Part shown: piece by piece, positions 57,306 to 64,000 of the stretch
Layout of the letters: each line of letters starts with the position of its first letter
Numbering within the stretch: the first letter of the stretch is position 1
Origin: DASQWC01 sp035640475
GTDB taxonomy: Bacteria > Actinomycetota > JAICYB01
DNA length: 64,000 nt
Direction of reading: 5' to 3'
Assembly: GCA_035640475.1 (NCBI GenBank)
Contig: DASQWC010000215.1
Coordinates: 9,571-73,570, forward strand
The notes under the pieces: generated by a model
Database searches by the model: none
Told to the model about the DNA's origin: nothing
Seen by the model: the letters and a program-made list of their open reading frames with translations, nothing else
Position numbers and translations under genes: made by a program

Positions 57306-57725
57306 ATGACCGTCGTCTCGGCCACGCTCCGGCTGTCCACTCGGGGCGACGCTGACTGCCTCGATATCACCTCGAACGTGGCCGGTACCGTCTCGGAGTC
57401 CGGACTCCGCAACGGCATGGCTCACCTGTTCGTGACCGGCTCCACGGCCGGACTCACGACGATCGAGTTCGAGCCGGGGTGTGTCCACGACCTCGGACGG
57501 CTGTTCGAACGGATCGCGCCGCGAGACGGCGACTACAGACACCACGAGCGCTGGGGCGATCACAACGGGCACTCGCACATGCGCGCGTCGCTGCTCGGCC
57601 CCCAGTTGTCGATCCCGTTCGTGGACGGCGAGCTGACGCTGGGAACCTGGCAGCAAGTGATTCTCGTGGACTTCGACGACCGTCCGAGGGACCGGACGAT
57701 CGCCGTCCAACTCATCGGCGACTAG
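57306..57725 (+). CDS. YjbQ/UPF0047-family protein
   Basis: A 139-residue beta-sandwich protein. Family segments are RGDADCLDITSNVAGTVSES, GLRNGMAHLFVTGSTAGLTT and IEFEPGCVHDLGRLFERIAP, then YRHHERWGDHNGHSHMRASL with several His residues and LGPQLSIPFVDGELTLGTWQ. YjbQ proteins have a secondary thiamin-phosphate-synthase activity, but the true role is not settled. It converges with the zinc-ribbon gene by 4 bp. Confidence 0.88.
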   Translation: MTVVSATLRLSTRGDADCLDITSNVAGTVSESGLRNGMAHLFVTGSTAGLTTIEFEPGCVHDLGRLFERIAPRDGDYRHHERWGDHNGHSHMRASLLGPQLSIPFVDGELTLGTWQQVILVDFDDRPRDRTIAVQLIGD

Positions 57726-57958
57726 CCGGACGACTTCTCAATCTCAAGGGCTGGAACCTCCTCGACGTTTTGCGCGGAGTTGCACCAGCGGCAGCGGACC
57801 TCTTCGATCTCGCGCTCGAGCACTTCTTCTTCCTCGACCGAGAGCATGCCGCCGAGCGTGTAGTGATAGAAGGAGCGCGCGCGCTTGCGTTCGACCACGT
57901 CGAAGCGCGTCAGGTTGCCGCAGAGCGTGCAGCGGTATCGCGTTGGTTGCTCTACCAG
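57722..57958 (-). CDS. Small zinc-ribbon protein without a canonical start codon
   Basis: A protein of about 78 residues with two Cys pairs, RYRCTLCGNLTRFDVVERKR then MLSVEEEEVLEREIEEVRCR, the second pair in CRWCNSAQ. This matches a zinc-ribbon architecture seen in other actinobacteria. The frame has no ATG, GTG or TTG that gives a complete ribbon. The first usable codons are CTG (57958) and GTA (57955), which overlap the stop of the DsbA-family gene, so translation may depend on coupling to it. A shorter form from the internal ATG would lose the first Cys pair. Confidence 0.5.
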   Translation of the reverse strand: MVEQPTRYRCTLCGNLTRFDVVERKRARSFYHYTLGGMLSVEEEEVLEREIEEVRCRWCNSAQNVEEVPALEIEKSSG

Positions 57959-58560
57959 AGGCTGGGCCTCTTCATCTCGTGGACCAGCGGATCCTCGGCC
58001 GATGCGCGGACGTGCTTGTACACCTCGACGGCCCGATCGCCTTCGGTGATCTCGAGCAACCGCGTGAAGACCGGGGCTGCGCCCGGGAACACGAACGTCG
58101 GCACACCGAAGATCTTGAGTTCGGCCGCTTCGTCGTAGTCGGCGCGGGCCGCTTCCAGCCACTTGGAATCGGCGGAGATATCGCCGACGATGGCCGCGCC
58201 GTCGAGGCCGACCGACGTGAGGATCTTCTCGGTTACCTCGGGCTTGCCGACCTTCTCTTTGTCGACGTGCCGGGCATCGAACATCGTCCGCATGTAGGAC
58301 TCGAACGATTCTGGAGCCTGCGTCTGGATCCACTTTGCCGCTGCCGCCGGGAACAGACCGCGGCGCTCTGGAGCAGTCGCCCACAGCTCGTCGGCCGAAG
58401 CGTCCTCGGGAAGGTTCACGTTCTCCAGCGAGAACGTCTTCCATTCGATGTCGAGGTCTAGTGCACCCGCCTCCTGGACGTTGCTGATCCAAAACGCGCC
58501 GATCCGGGCCCACGGGCACAGAAAATCGATCCACACCTTGAGCGTTCCGTTCGTGGTCAT
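57952..58560 (-). CDS. DsbA-family oxidoreductase-like protein with single Cys
   Basis: A 202-residue thioredoxin-fold protein of the DsbA/FrnE-like family. The active-site position reads FLCPWARIG, so CPWA replaces the usual CPxC: only one Cys remains. The cis-Pro loop FGVPTFVFPG is intact. Residues between hold the helical insertion (DELWATAPERRGLFPAAAAK). Loss of the second Cys suggests GSH- or mycothiol-type transferase or isomerase activity, as in 2-hydroxychromene-2-carboxylate isomerases, rather than disulfide formation. The gene precedes a zinc-ribbon protein on the same strand. Confidence 0.78.
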   Translation of the reverse strand: MTTNGTLKVWIDFLCPWARIGAFWISNVQEAGALDLDIEWKTFSLENVNLPEDASADELWATAPERRGLFPAAAAKWIQTQAPESFESYMRTMFDARHVDKEKVGKPEVTEKILTSVGLDGAAIVGDISADSKWLEAARADYDEAAELKIFGVPTFVFPGAAPVFTRLLEITEGDRAVEVYKHVRASAEDPLVHEMKRPSLW

Positions 58561-58610
58561 CTCCCACCTCCTCCGGCAAACGTTAACACCCTGGGAATAC
58601 CCTCCATTTC

Positions 58611-59924
58611 GTGGAAACAAGATTCGCGCGAGTCGGCGACGCGCACGTCGCGTATCGAGTCGTCGGGGACGGCCCGACGGACGTCCTGTACTTCCTCAGC
58701 GAGTACATACCGGTCGACGCGTTCGACGAGGAGCCACGGCTGGCTCGATCGATGCGCAGGTTGTCGTCCATCGCGCGCGTCGTCATGTTCAACAGGCGTG
58801 GCGTCGGGTTGTCCGATGCCCCACCCGGCCCGCTGACGCAGGATCAACAAGTCGAGGACGCCGTCGCCGTTGCCGATGAGGTCGGCCTCGAGCAGGCCGT
58901 CGTGTTCGGAGCGAACGTCGGGGCGCCCGCGGCCGTCCTCTTCGCCGCCAACCATCCGGAGCGCACATGCGGTCTCGTCCTCGTGAACGCGACGGCGCGG
59001 TACATCAATACGACCGACTACGAGGCCGGACAGCCGCGCGAGATCTTCGAAGCGACCGCCGAAGGCACGACGGCGGTCGAACCGGTCGAGTTCGACTTTC
59101 TGTCACTGCTGGCGCCGAGCGTCGCCAATGATGCGCGGTTTCGCGCGTGGTGGGACCAGGCCGGGAATCGAGGCGCGAGTCCGACGAGAGCACGTGAGCT
59201 GTGGAAGCTTCTCGCGTCGACGGACGTCCGCGACGAGCTTGCACGCGTGGCGACGCCGACGCTCGTCGTCGCGCGAGAGTCGTTCGCCGACGGTGCGCGG
59301 TACATCGCCGACCACATATCCGGAGCGAGATACGTGGAGCTGCCGGGATCCGACCTCATGTGGTGGGTGGGAGACGCCGACTCGATCCTCGACGAGGTCG
59401 AGTCGTTCATTACGGGCACCGGAATCCAATTTCGCCCCACGCGCAAACTCGCGACCGTATTGTTCGTCGACGTCGTCGGTTCGACCGAGCGAGCCGTCGC
59501 GCTCGGCGACCGCCGCTGGCGTGAGCTGCTCGCCACATATCAGGAGCTCGCTCAGCGCGAGCTGATCCGCTGGGGAGGCGTGGAGGTCGGGACGGCGGGC
59601 GACGGCTTCACGGCGACCTTCGATATGCCCGCGGACGCCGTCCGGTGCGCGAAGCAGATCGCCGACAGCGTGCGAGCGCTTGAGATCGACGTCCGCGCGG
59701 GCGTCCACACCGGCGAGATCGAGATCATGGGCGACGACGTGGCCGGGGTCGGCGTTCACATCGCTGCGCGCGTGCAATCAGCAGCTGCGGCTGGTGAGGT
59801 GTGGGTGTCGAGGACCGTCGCCGATCTGGTCACCGGCTCAGAACTTGCCTTCGACGATCGTGGGGACCACGAGCTCAAAGGTGTTCCGGGCCGCTGGGCG
59901 CTGTACGCGGTCCGGGACGACTAG
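58611..59924 (+). CDS. Alpha/beta-hydrolase-class III cyclase fusion, hydrolase nucleophile lost
   Basis: A 437-residue fusion. The N-terminal domain (about residues 1-270) is an alpha/beta hydrolase (VMFNRRGVGLSDAPPGPLTQ), but the nucleophile elbow reads VVFGANVGAP, with Asn where Ser should be, so it probably binds rather than cleaves a ligand. Residues about 282-437 are a class III cyclase: TVLFVDVVGSTERAVALGDR and EVGTAGDGFTATFDMP hold both metal Asp residues, while the base-selecting Lys is Gly and the Asn position is His (GVGVHIAARVQ). TACCCT at 58598-58603 lies 7 bases ahead of the GTG, which would give a leaderless mRNA. Confidence 0.8.
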   Translation: METRFARVGDAHVAYRVVGDGPTDVLYFLSEYIPVDAFDEEPRLARSMRRLSSIARVVMFNRRGVGLSDAPPGPLTQDQQVEDAVAVADEVGLEQAVVFGANVGAPAAVLFAANHPERTCGLVLVNATARYINTTDYEAGQPREIFEATAEGTTAVEPVEFDFLSLLAPSVANDARFRAWWDQAGNRGASPTRARELWKLLASTDVRDELARVATPTLVVARESFADGARYIADHISGARYVELPGSDLMWWVGDADSILDEVESFITGTGIQFRPTRKLATVLFVDVVGSTERAVALGDRRWRELLATYQELAQRELIRWGGVEVGTAGDGFTATFDMPADAVRCAKQIADSVRALEIDVRAGVHTGEIEIMGDDVAGVGVHIAARVQSAAAAGEVWVSRTVADLVTGSELAFDDRGDHELKGVPGRWALYAVRDD

Positions 59925-61249
59925 ATGCCGACGCGCTTCACGAAGGTCGGAGATGCTCACGTTGCCTATCACACGTGGGGCGACGGGCCGATCGACCTTC
60001 TGTACTTCGAAGAGATCCCGGTCGACATGTCGAAGACGAGCCGCGTCTCGCCGCGGCAATCAATCGCTTGTCGTCGATCGGTCGCTTGATCTCGTTCAAT
60101 CCTCGCGGTTTGGGTCTGTCCGACCCGCTCGGCCGGCCCGGACCGCCCACCTTCGACGAGCGCCTCGACGATGCGGTCGCCGTTCTCGATGCGCTCGGAT
60201 CCGACAAGGCCGCACTGCTCGGGTTCTCGTTCATGGCGCACGTTGCGATCGACTTCGCGGTCCGTCGTCCGGAACGAACTCGCGCCCTCGTGCTGTGCAA
60301 CGGCAGAGCGCGTTGGATTTGGGCGGAGGACTACCCCTTCGGATGGACGCCGGATACGGTCACCACCGCGACGCGGCGAGTTGTGGAGCCCAATCCGGCG
60401 GATGACGATCCGCTTCCGTTCGACCCCGCCCCAAGCGCCGCCGCCGATCCCGCCTACCTGCGCTGGTGGGAACGCGCCGGCCACCGCCGCGCGAGCCCCG
60501 CAATGGCGGCAGCGGTGCTCACGGAGCGCACCGAACTCGACATGCGCACCTTACTTCCGTCCGTCAAGGCACCGACGCTCGTGATTCAGCGCACCGACGT
60601 CGAGATGCTCCCCGTCGGGCACGGCCGCTACTTGGCCGACCACATCCCGGGAGCGAAGTTGGTCGAGCTTCCCGGACCCGACATCGTTTGGTTCGTCGGC
60701 GACTTCCATCCGATCGCCGATGAGATCGAGCTCTTCCTGACCGAAGGCCGGCGACGAAGCGCGCGCCGGGCACTGGCGACGGTGCTGTTCATCGACGTCG
60801 TGGAGTCGACGCAGCGGGCCGTAGGAATGGGCGACAAGAGGTGGACCGAGCTGCTCGAGACCTATAACGAAGTGATCCTCCGTGAGATCGACCGACAGGG
60901 TGGACGGCGGATTTCAACAGCTGGCGACGGGTTCTTGGCCACATTCGAAATGCCCACCGACGCCGTCGAGTGCGCAGTCGCGATCGGCCGGGCCGTCCGC
61001 GGTTTGGATATCGACGTCCGGGCCGGCGTGCACACGGGCGAGATCGAGATCGTCGGCGAAGACGTCGCCGGCATCGGCGTCCACATTGCGGCGCGGGTGC
61101 AGTCGGCGGCGGCTCCCGGCGAGGTATGGGCGTCCCGCACGGTGGTCGACCTCGTCACCGGCTCCGGTCTGGAGTTCGAGGACCGCGGCGAGCATGAGCT
61201 GAAGGGCGTCCCTGGGCGCTGGGCTCTCTACGCGCTCAAGTCCGGCTAA
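59925..61249 (+). CDS. Second hydrolase-cyclase fusion, frameshifted near its N-terminus
   Basis: A tandem paralogue of the preceding gene, starting directly after its stop. The first 36 codons (MPTRFTKVGDAHVAYHTWGD then GPIDLLYFEEIPVDM) align with the paralogue in one frame, while the rest (EDEPRLAAAINRLSSIGRLI onward) aligns in the frame one base lower; the switch lies near 60027-60035. This equals a loss of one base. The downstream hydrolase keeps a GFSFMA nucleophile Ser, and the cyclase domain (TVLFIDVVESTQRAVGMGD, RISTAGDGFLATF) is intact. It may be a recent pseudogene, a sequencing error or a translational frameshift; no slippery heptamer is seen. Confidence 0.75.
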
Positions 61250-61334
61250 ACGCGTACTGGCCGTTCTGGCACAGAAATGGACGAGGCGCTCTACTCTGTC
61301 TGAGCCAGATCCGCGCGTGAGGAAAGGGGCAGCG

Positions 61335-62765
61335 ATGGCGACGAGTGTGACGACGCTGGCAGGATCCGCAGCCAAGATCAGCGACGAGGCTCTCGAAGAG
61401 CTCCGCATGACGATCCGCGGCGCGGTCCTCACTCCAGACGACCCCGGCTACGCGGGCGTCCGCGCGGCCTACAACGCCATGTACCCCGGTCGTCCGAGCA
61501 TCGTCATCCAGGCAACCGGCGCTGCCGACGTCATCGACGCGGTGAACTTCGCGCGAACCAACGGGCTCATCGTCGCCGTGCGCGGCGGCGGTCACTCCGT
61601 TGCCGGCCTCTCAAGCATCGACGGCGGTCTGCTCATCGACCTCGCGGCGATGAACGGTGTGGACGTCGACCTCGAGAACAAGACGGTGCGCGTGCAGGGC
61701 GGCGCTCTCGTCGGCGACATGGATCGCGAGACGCAGATCCACGGGCTCGTCGCTCCGTGCGGCGTCGTGTCCGACACGGGTGTCGCCGGGCTCACACTGG
61801 GCGGCGGCGAAGGGTGGGTGCGACGCAAGTACGGGCTGTCGATCGACAATCTCGTTTCGGCCCAGGTCGTCACCGCCGACGGGCGACTTCTCACCGCATC
61901 GGCGGACACGAACCCCGACCTCTTCTGGGGGATTCGCGGCGGCGGCGGCAACTTCGGCGTCGTCACGTCGTTCACGTTCAAGGTCCACCCGCTCGGCCCG
62001 ATGGTTGCCTTCGCCGGGGTCTTCCACTCGGTCGACAACGCACCAGAGGTCTACCGTGCCTATCGCGACTGGGCGAAGACCGTACCCAACGAGATCTCGA
62101 CACTCATCGGCTGCACGACGCTGCCGGCGAGCGAGCACACGCCGCCGGAGATCCACAACACGCCGATGATCGTCACCGGCGCCGTCTACGCCGGCGATCC
62201 CGAAGAAGGGATGAAGGTCATCCAACCGCTGCGCGAGATCGGCAACCCGATTGCCGACATCTCGGACATCATCCCGTTCTCGGGCGTTCAGTCGGCCTTC
62301 GACGAGTTCTTTCAGCGGGGCTCGCTCCGCAGCTACTGGAAGTCGACGTACGTGAACGACCTGACCGACGACGTGCTCGACGTCGTCGTGAACAAGGCGC
62401 AGAACCGCCCCCACGAGCGAGTCTTCGTCGTCACGTTCATGATGGGCGGCGCGATCAACGACGTCGGGCCGGAGGACACTGCCTACAGCGAGCGCTCGGC
62501 GAACTGGATGGTGTCGATCGACGGCAACTGGCACAAGGAAAAGGACGACGACAAGGTGATCTCGTGGGTTCGCGACGCGTGGGCCGAAGTCCACGCGCTC
62601 GGAACCGGATCGGTGTATCTGAACTTCACGAGCATCGTCGACGAACCGACCAACGTCGGCGTCGACAGCGCGCACGGACGCAACCTCAAGCGGCTGGCCG
62701 AGCTCAAGGCGAAGTACGACCCGAATAACTTCTTCCGGATGAACAACAACATCGCCCCGGCGTAG
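61335..62765 (+). CDS. FAD-binding oxidoreductase of the BBE/6-hydroxynicotine oxidase type
   Basis: A 476-residue flavin oxidase. RGGGHSVAGLSSIDGGLLID holds the His that binds FAD covalently in this family. GVVSDTGVAGLTLGGGEGWV forms the second FAD-binding loop but lacks the Cys used for bicovalent attachment. The C-terminal BBE segment ends with KYDPNNFFRMNNNIAPA. It probably oxidises a sugar, alcohol or amine with O2; no substrate can be named. AGGAAAGGGG lies ahead of the ATG at 61335; a GTG 18 bases upstream is an alternative. Confidence 0.9.
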   Translation: MATSVTTLAGSAAKISDEALEELRMTIRGAVLTPDDPGYAGVRAAYNAMYPGRPSIVIQATGAADVIDAVNFARTNGLIVAVRGGGHSVAGLSSIDGGLLIDLAAMNGVDVDLENKTVRVQGGALVGDMDRETQIHGLVAPCGVVSDTGVAGLTLGGGEGWVRRKYGLSIDNLVSAQVVTADGRLLTASADTNPDLFWGIRGGGGNFGVVTSFTFKVHPLGPMVAFAGVFHSVDNAPEVYRAYRDWAKTVPNEISTLIGCTTLPASEHTPPEIHNTPMIVTGAVYAGDPEEGMKVIQPLREIGNPIADISDIIPFSGVQSAFDEFFQRGSLRSYWKSTYVNDLTDDVLDVVVNKAQNRPHERVFVVTFMMGGAINDVGPEDTAYSERSANWMVSIDGNWHKEKDDDKVISWVRDAWAEVHALGTGSVYLNFTSIVDEPTNVGVDSAHGRNLKRLAELKAKYDPNNFFRMNNNIAPA

Positions 62766-62783
62766 GTCGAAAAGCAGAAGTCC

Positions 62784-62811
62784 TTGACCTAGAACATACG
62801 TTCGATAGGGT
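62784..62811 (+). promoter_or_regulatory. Promoter for the DnaQ-UvrC fusion gene, placed for a leaderless start
   Basis: TTGACC (62784-62789), a 16-bp spacer and TAGGGT (62806-62811) precede the ATG at 62818 by six bases. The GGGGAG immediately before the ATG is too close to act as a Shine-Dalgarno. Confidence 0.6.
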
Positions 62812-62817
62812 GGGGAG

Positions 62818-64000
62818 ATGCCTCCCCGCCCTCTGGCCGCGCCGCGACAGCGCAGCTTCGACGAGCTCGAGATCCCGCTTCGGGACGTCACGTTCTGCGC
62901 GGTCGACCTGGAGACGACGTCCGGATCGTGGAAGACCGGCGAGATCGTCGAGATCGGCGCGATCAAGTCGCGCGGCGGCGAAACGCTCGGCACATTCGAG
63001 ACCTTCGTGCAGCCGTCGGTCGACCTGCCCGTGGAGATCCAGCTCCTCACGGGCATCACGCCGATCATGCTCTCGGACGCTCTCCCGCTGCCGGCCGTGC
63101 TGCCGGCGTTCGTCGAGTTCTGCGGGACGTCGGTCTTCGTCGCGCACAACGCCCGGTTCGACAAATCGTTCCTCGACGCTGCGTGCCGCCGGCTCGACTA
63201 CGAGATCTCGGCCGCACCGATCGTCGACACCGTCCGGCTGGCTCGTCGCATCCTGCGCAACGAGGTGCGCAGCTGCGGGTTGGCCTCGCTCTCCCGCCAC
63301 TTTCAAACAGCCCACAAGCCCTGTCACCGCGCCTTTCCGGACGCGGCCGCGTGTCTGGAAGTGCTGTGGGCGCTCATCGAGCGCGGAGCGGCGTATGGGA
63401 TCACGACCCTCGCCGATCTGCTGCAGATCCAGAGCGTTCGATCCAACCCGCATTTCGAGAAGGTGAAGCTCGCGCGGTCGCTGCCCACGACGCGCGGGGT
63501 CTACGTGTTCGAGAACGCACAGCGCGAGGTGATCTACGTCGGGAAAGCGGCGAACCTGCGCGCGCGCGTCCGCTCCTACTTCACCGCCGACGAGCGCAAA
63601 CGCATGGGTGATCTCCGGGCCGAGATCGATTCCGTGCGCGTCCGGCACTGCGGCACCGACGTTGAAGCCGCCGCCGTCGAGGCGCGGCTGATCGAGCGCT
63701 ACTCCCCCAGGTACAACCGCGCCGGCGTCCGTCGCCGCGCACCCGTCTATCTCAAGCTCACCGACGACCGGCATCCACGCATCGCCGTTTCGAAGACCCA
63801 CCGGGATGACGGCTCCACCTATATCGGCCCGTTCTCGTCCACGGCCCGGGCCCGGTCGGCCGCCGGGACCTTGAGCGGCCTGCACGGCCTGCGCACCTGC
63901 ACGCTCCGGCTGAACGGGACGCCGCACGAGCCGTGTGCCCTGTACGCAATCGGGTCGTGTCACGGCCCGTGCACGGGCCGTGACACGACCCGATTGCGTA
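62818..64000 (+). CDS. DEDD exonuclease-GIY-YIG (DnaQ-UvrC-like) fusion protein, cut by right edge
   Basis: At least 394 residues are visible and the frame is open to the edge. Residues about 22-185 form a DnaQ-type 3'-5' exonuclease with DLETTSGSWKTGEIVEIGAI, VAHNARFDKSF and CHRAFPDA (DEDDh). Residues about 222-300 form a UvrC-like GIY-YIG nuclease (TTRGVYVFENAQREVIYVGK then AANLRARVRSYF). Further UvrC-type sequence (YSPRYNRAGVRRRAPVYLKL) leads to a Cys-rich CALYAIGSCHGPCTG. Such fusions are known in actinobacteria, for example in mycobacteria, and probably act in DNA repair. The last codons lie in a palindrome and may not reflect the real C-terminal sequence. Confidence 0.85.
   Translation, partial: MPPRPLAAPRQRSFDELEIPLRDVTFCAVDLETTSGSWKTGEIVEIGAIKSRGGETLGTFETFVQPSVDLPVEIQLLTGITPIMLSDALPLPAVLPAFVEFCGTSVFVAHNARFDKSFLDAACRRLDYEISAAPIVDTVRLARRILRNEVRSCGLASLSRHFQTAHKPCHRAFPDAAACLEVLWALIERGAAYGITTLADLLQIQSVRSNPHFEKVKLARSLPTTRGVYVFENAQREVIYVGKAANLRARVRSYFTADERKRMGDLRAEIDSVRVRHCGTDVEAAAVEARLIERYSPRYNRAGVRRRAPVYLKLTDDRHPRIAVSKTHRDDGSTYIGPFSSTARARSAAGTLSGLHGLRTCTLRLNGTPHEPCALYAIGSCHGPCTGRDTTRLR
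63943..64000. repeat. Perfect 58-bp palindrome at the window edge
   Basis: All 29 base pairs of the two arms match, with the centre between 63971 and 63972 and no loop. The core is GGCCCGTGCACGGGCC. The second arm ends exactly at the last base given, so the match could continue beyond it. It interrupts the reading frame of the fusion nuclease with residues that do not look like UvrC sequence. Confidence 0.95.

Noticed and set aside
58596..58620. GTTT and GGGTAT on the minus strand ahead of the DsbA-family gene
   Set aside because: The spacer is only about 12 bases, too short for this promoter class.
60020..60040. Programmed -1 frameshift in the second hydrolase-cyclase gene
   Set aside because: No slippery heptamer (X XXY YYZ) or strong downstream pseudoknot was recognised, so a deletion or error is more likely.
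61611..63164. Long minus-strand open frames opposite the flavin oxidase and the DnaQ-UvrC gene (also 62704-63963)
   Set aside because: These are antisense shadows of well-supported genes with no domain of their own.
1..64000. tRNA genes, CRISPR arrays, insertion sequences or prophage
   Set aside because: No GTTCGANTC-type T-arm with acceptor pairing, no regularly spaced repeats and no transposase or integrase motifs were found by eye.

Overview
The window is about 64 kb of GC-rich (roughly two-thirds G+C), gene-dense bacterial DNA. Gene content points to an actinobacterium (Actinomycetota), probably an uncultured lineage outside the well-studied genera. The markers are a SepH-like division protein, DUF1416, DUF3040 and DUF2089 proteins, an F420/FMN split-barrel (PPOX) enzyme, a DnaQ-UvrC fusion nuclease, MoeZ, a three-domain LigD, a SigB/SigF-type sigma factor with partner-switching regulators, and several promoters that look leaderless. 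Genes are packed head to tail, often with 1-8 bp overlaps. No tRNA, rRNA, CRISPR array, transposase or phage gene was seen. No gene-free stretch exceeds 300 bases; the longest (39415-39687) holds a terminator and a dispersed repeat.

Layout. 1-3 kb: an APH-family kinase cut by the left edge, a DUF6285 protein, and a minus-strand NadD-like cluster. 3.1-10.1 kb: a branched-chain-amino-acid-type ABC transporter operon (surface protein, small membrane protein, anchored binding protein, LivH-LivM fusion, LivF-LivG fusion). 10-20 kb: acyl-CoA dehydrogenase, lipoproteins, a Kelch protein, enoyl-CoA hydratase, a hydrolase, a YvlB/DUF2089 pair, a class III cyclase, dinB and a beta-propeller protein. 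19.8-23.5 kb: icd facing a regulator-leuC-leuD operon. 25.5-28.2 kb: an aromatic-amino-acid operon (aroF, trpS) preceded by what looks like a complete attenuator. 28-37 kb: an LPXTG protein, ltaE, a phosphofructokinase with pyrophosphate-type residues, glpK, plsC, nth and a cyclic-2,3-diphosphoglycerate-synthetase-like protein. 37-45 kb: a general-stress sigma module (anti-sigma kinase, STAS antagonist, degenerate kinase, sigma factor), ligD and a GAF/PAS/SpoIIE phosphatase that could feed the module. 44-52 kb: ROK kinase, ArsA-like ATPase, MerR regulator and small metabolic enzymes. 52-58.6 kb: esterase, MoeZ, SepH-like protein, zinc-ribbon proteins and a DsbA-family protein. 58.6-64 kb: two tandem hydrolase-cyclase fusions (the second frameshifted), a flavin oxidase and a DnaQ-UvrC fusion that runs off the right edge.

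The strongest regulatory findings are: (i) a 23-codon leader peptide rich in Trp, Tyr and Phe, followed by a rho-independent terminator, in front of aroF-trpS; (ii) a SigF-type promoter (GTTT-N16-GGGTAT) in front of the STAS/anti-sigma genes, which diverge from the sigma operon; (iii) palindromic operators in front of the XRE-leuCD operon and between merR and arsA. A dispersed GC-rich stem-loop repeat occurs three times, plus one remnant, and once supplies the C-terminal tail of a protein. The window ends in a perfect 58-bp palindrome that may be an assembly fold-back.
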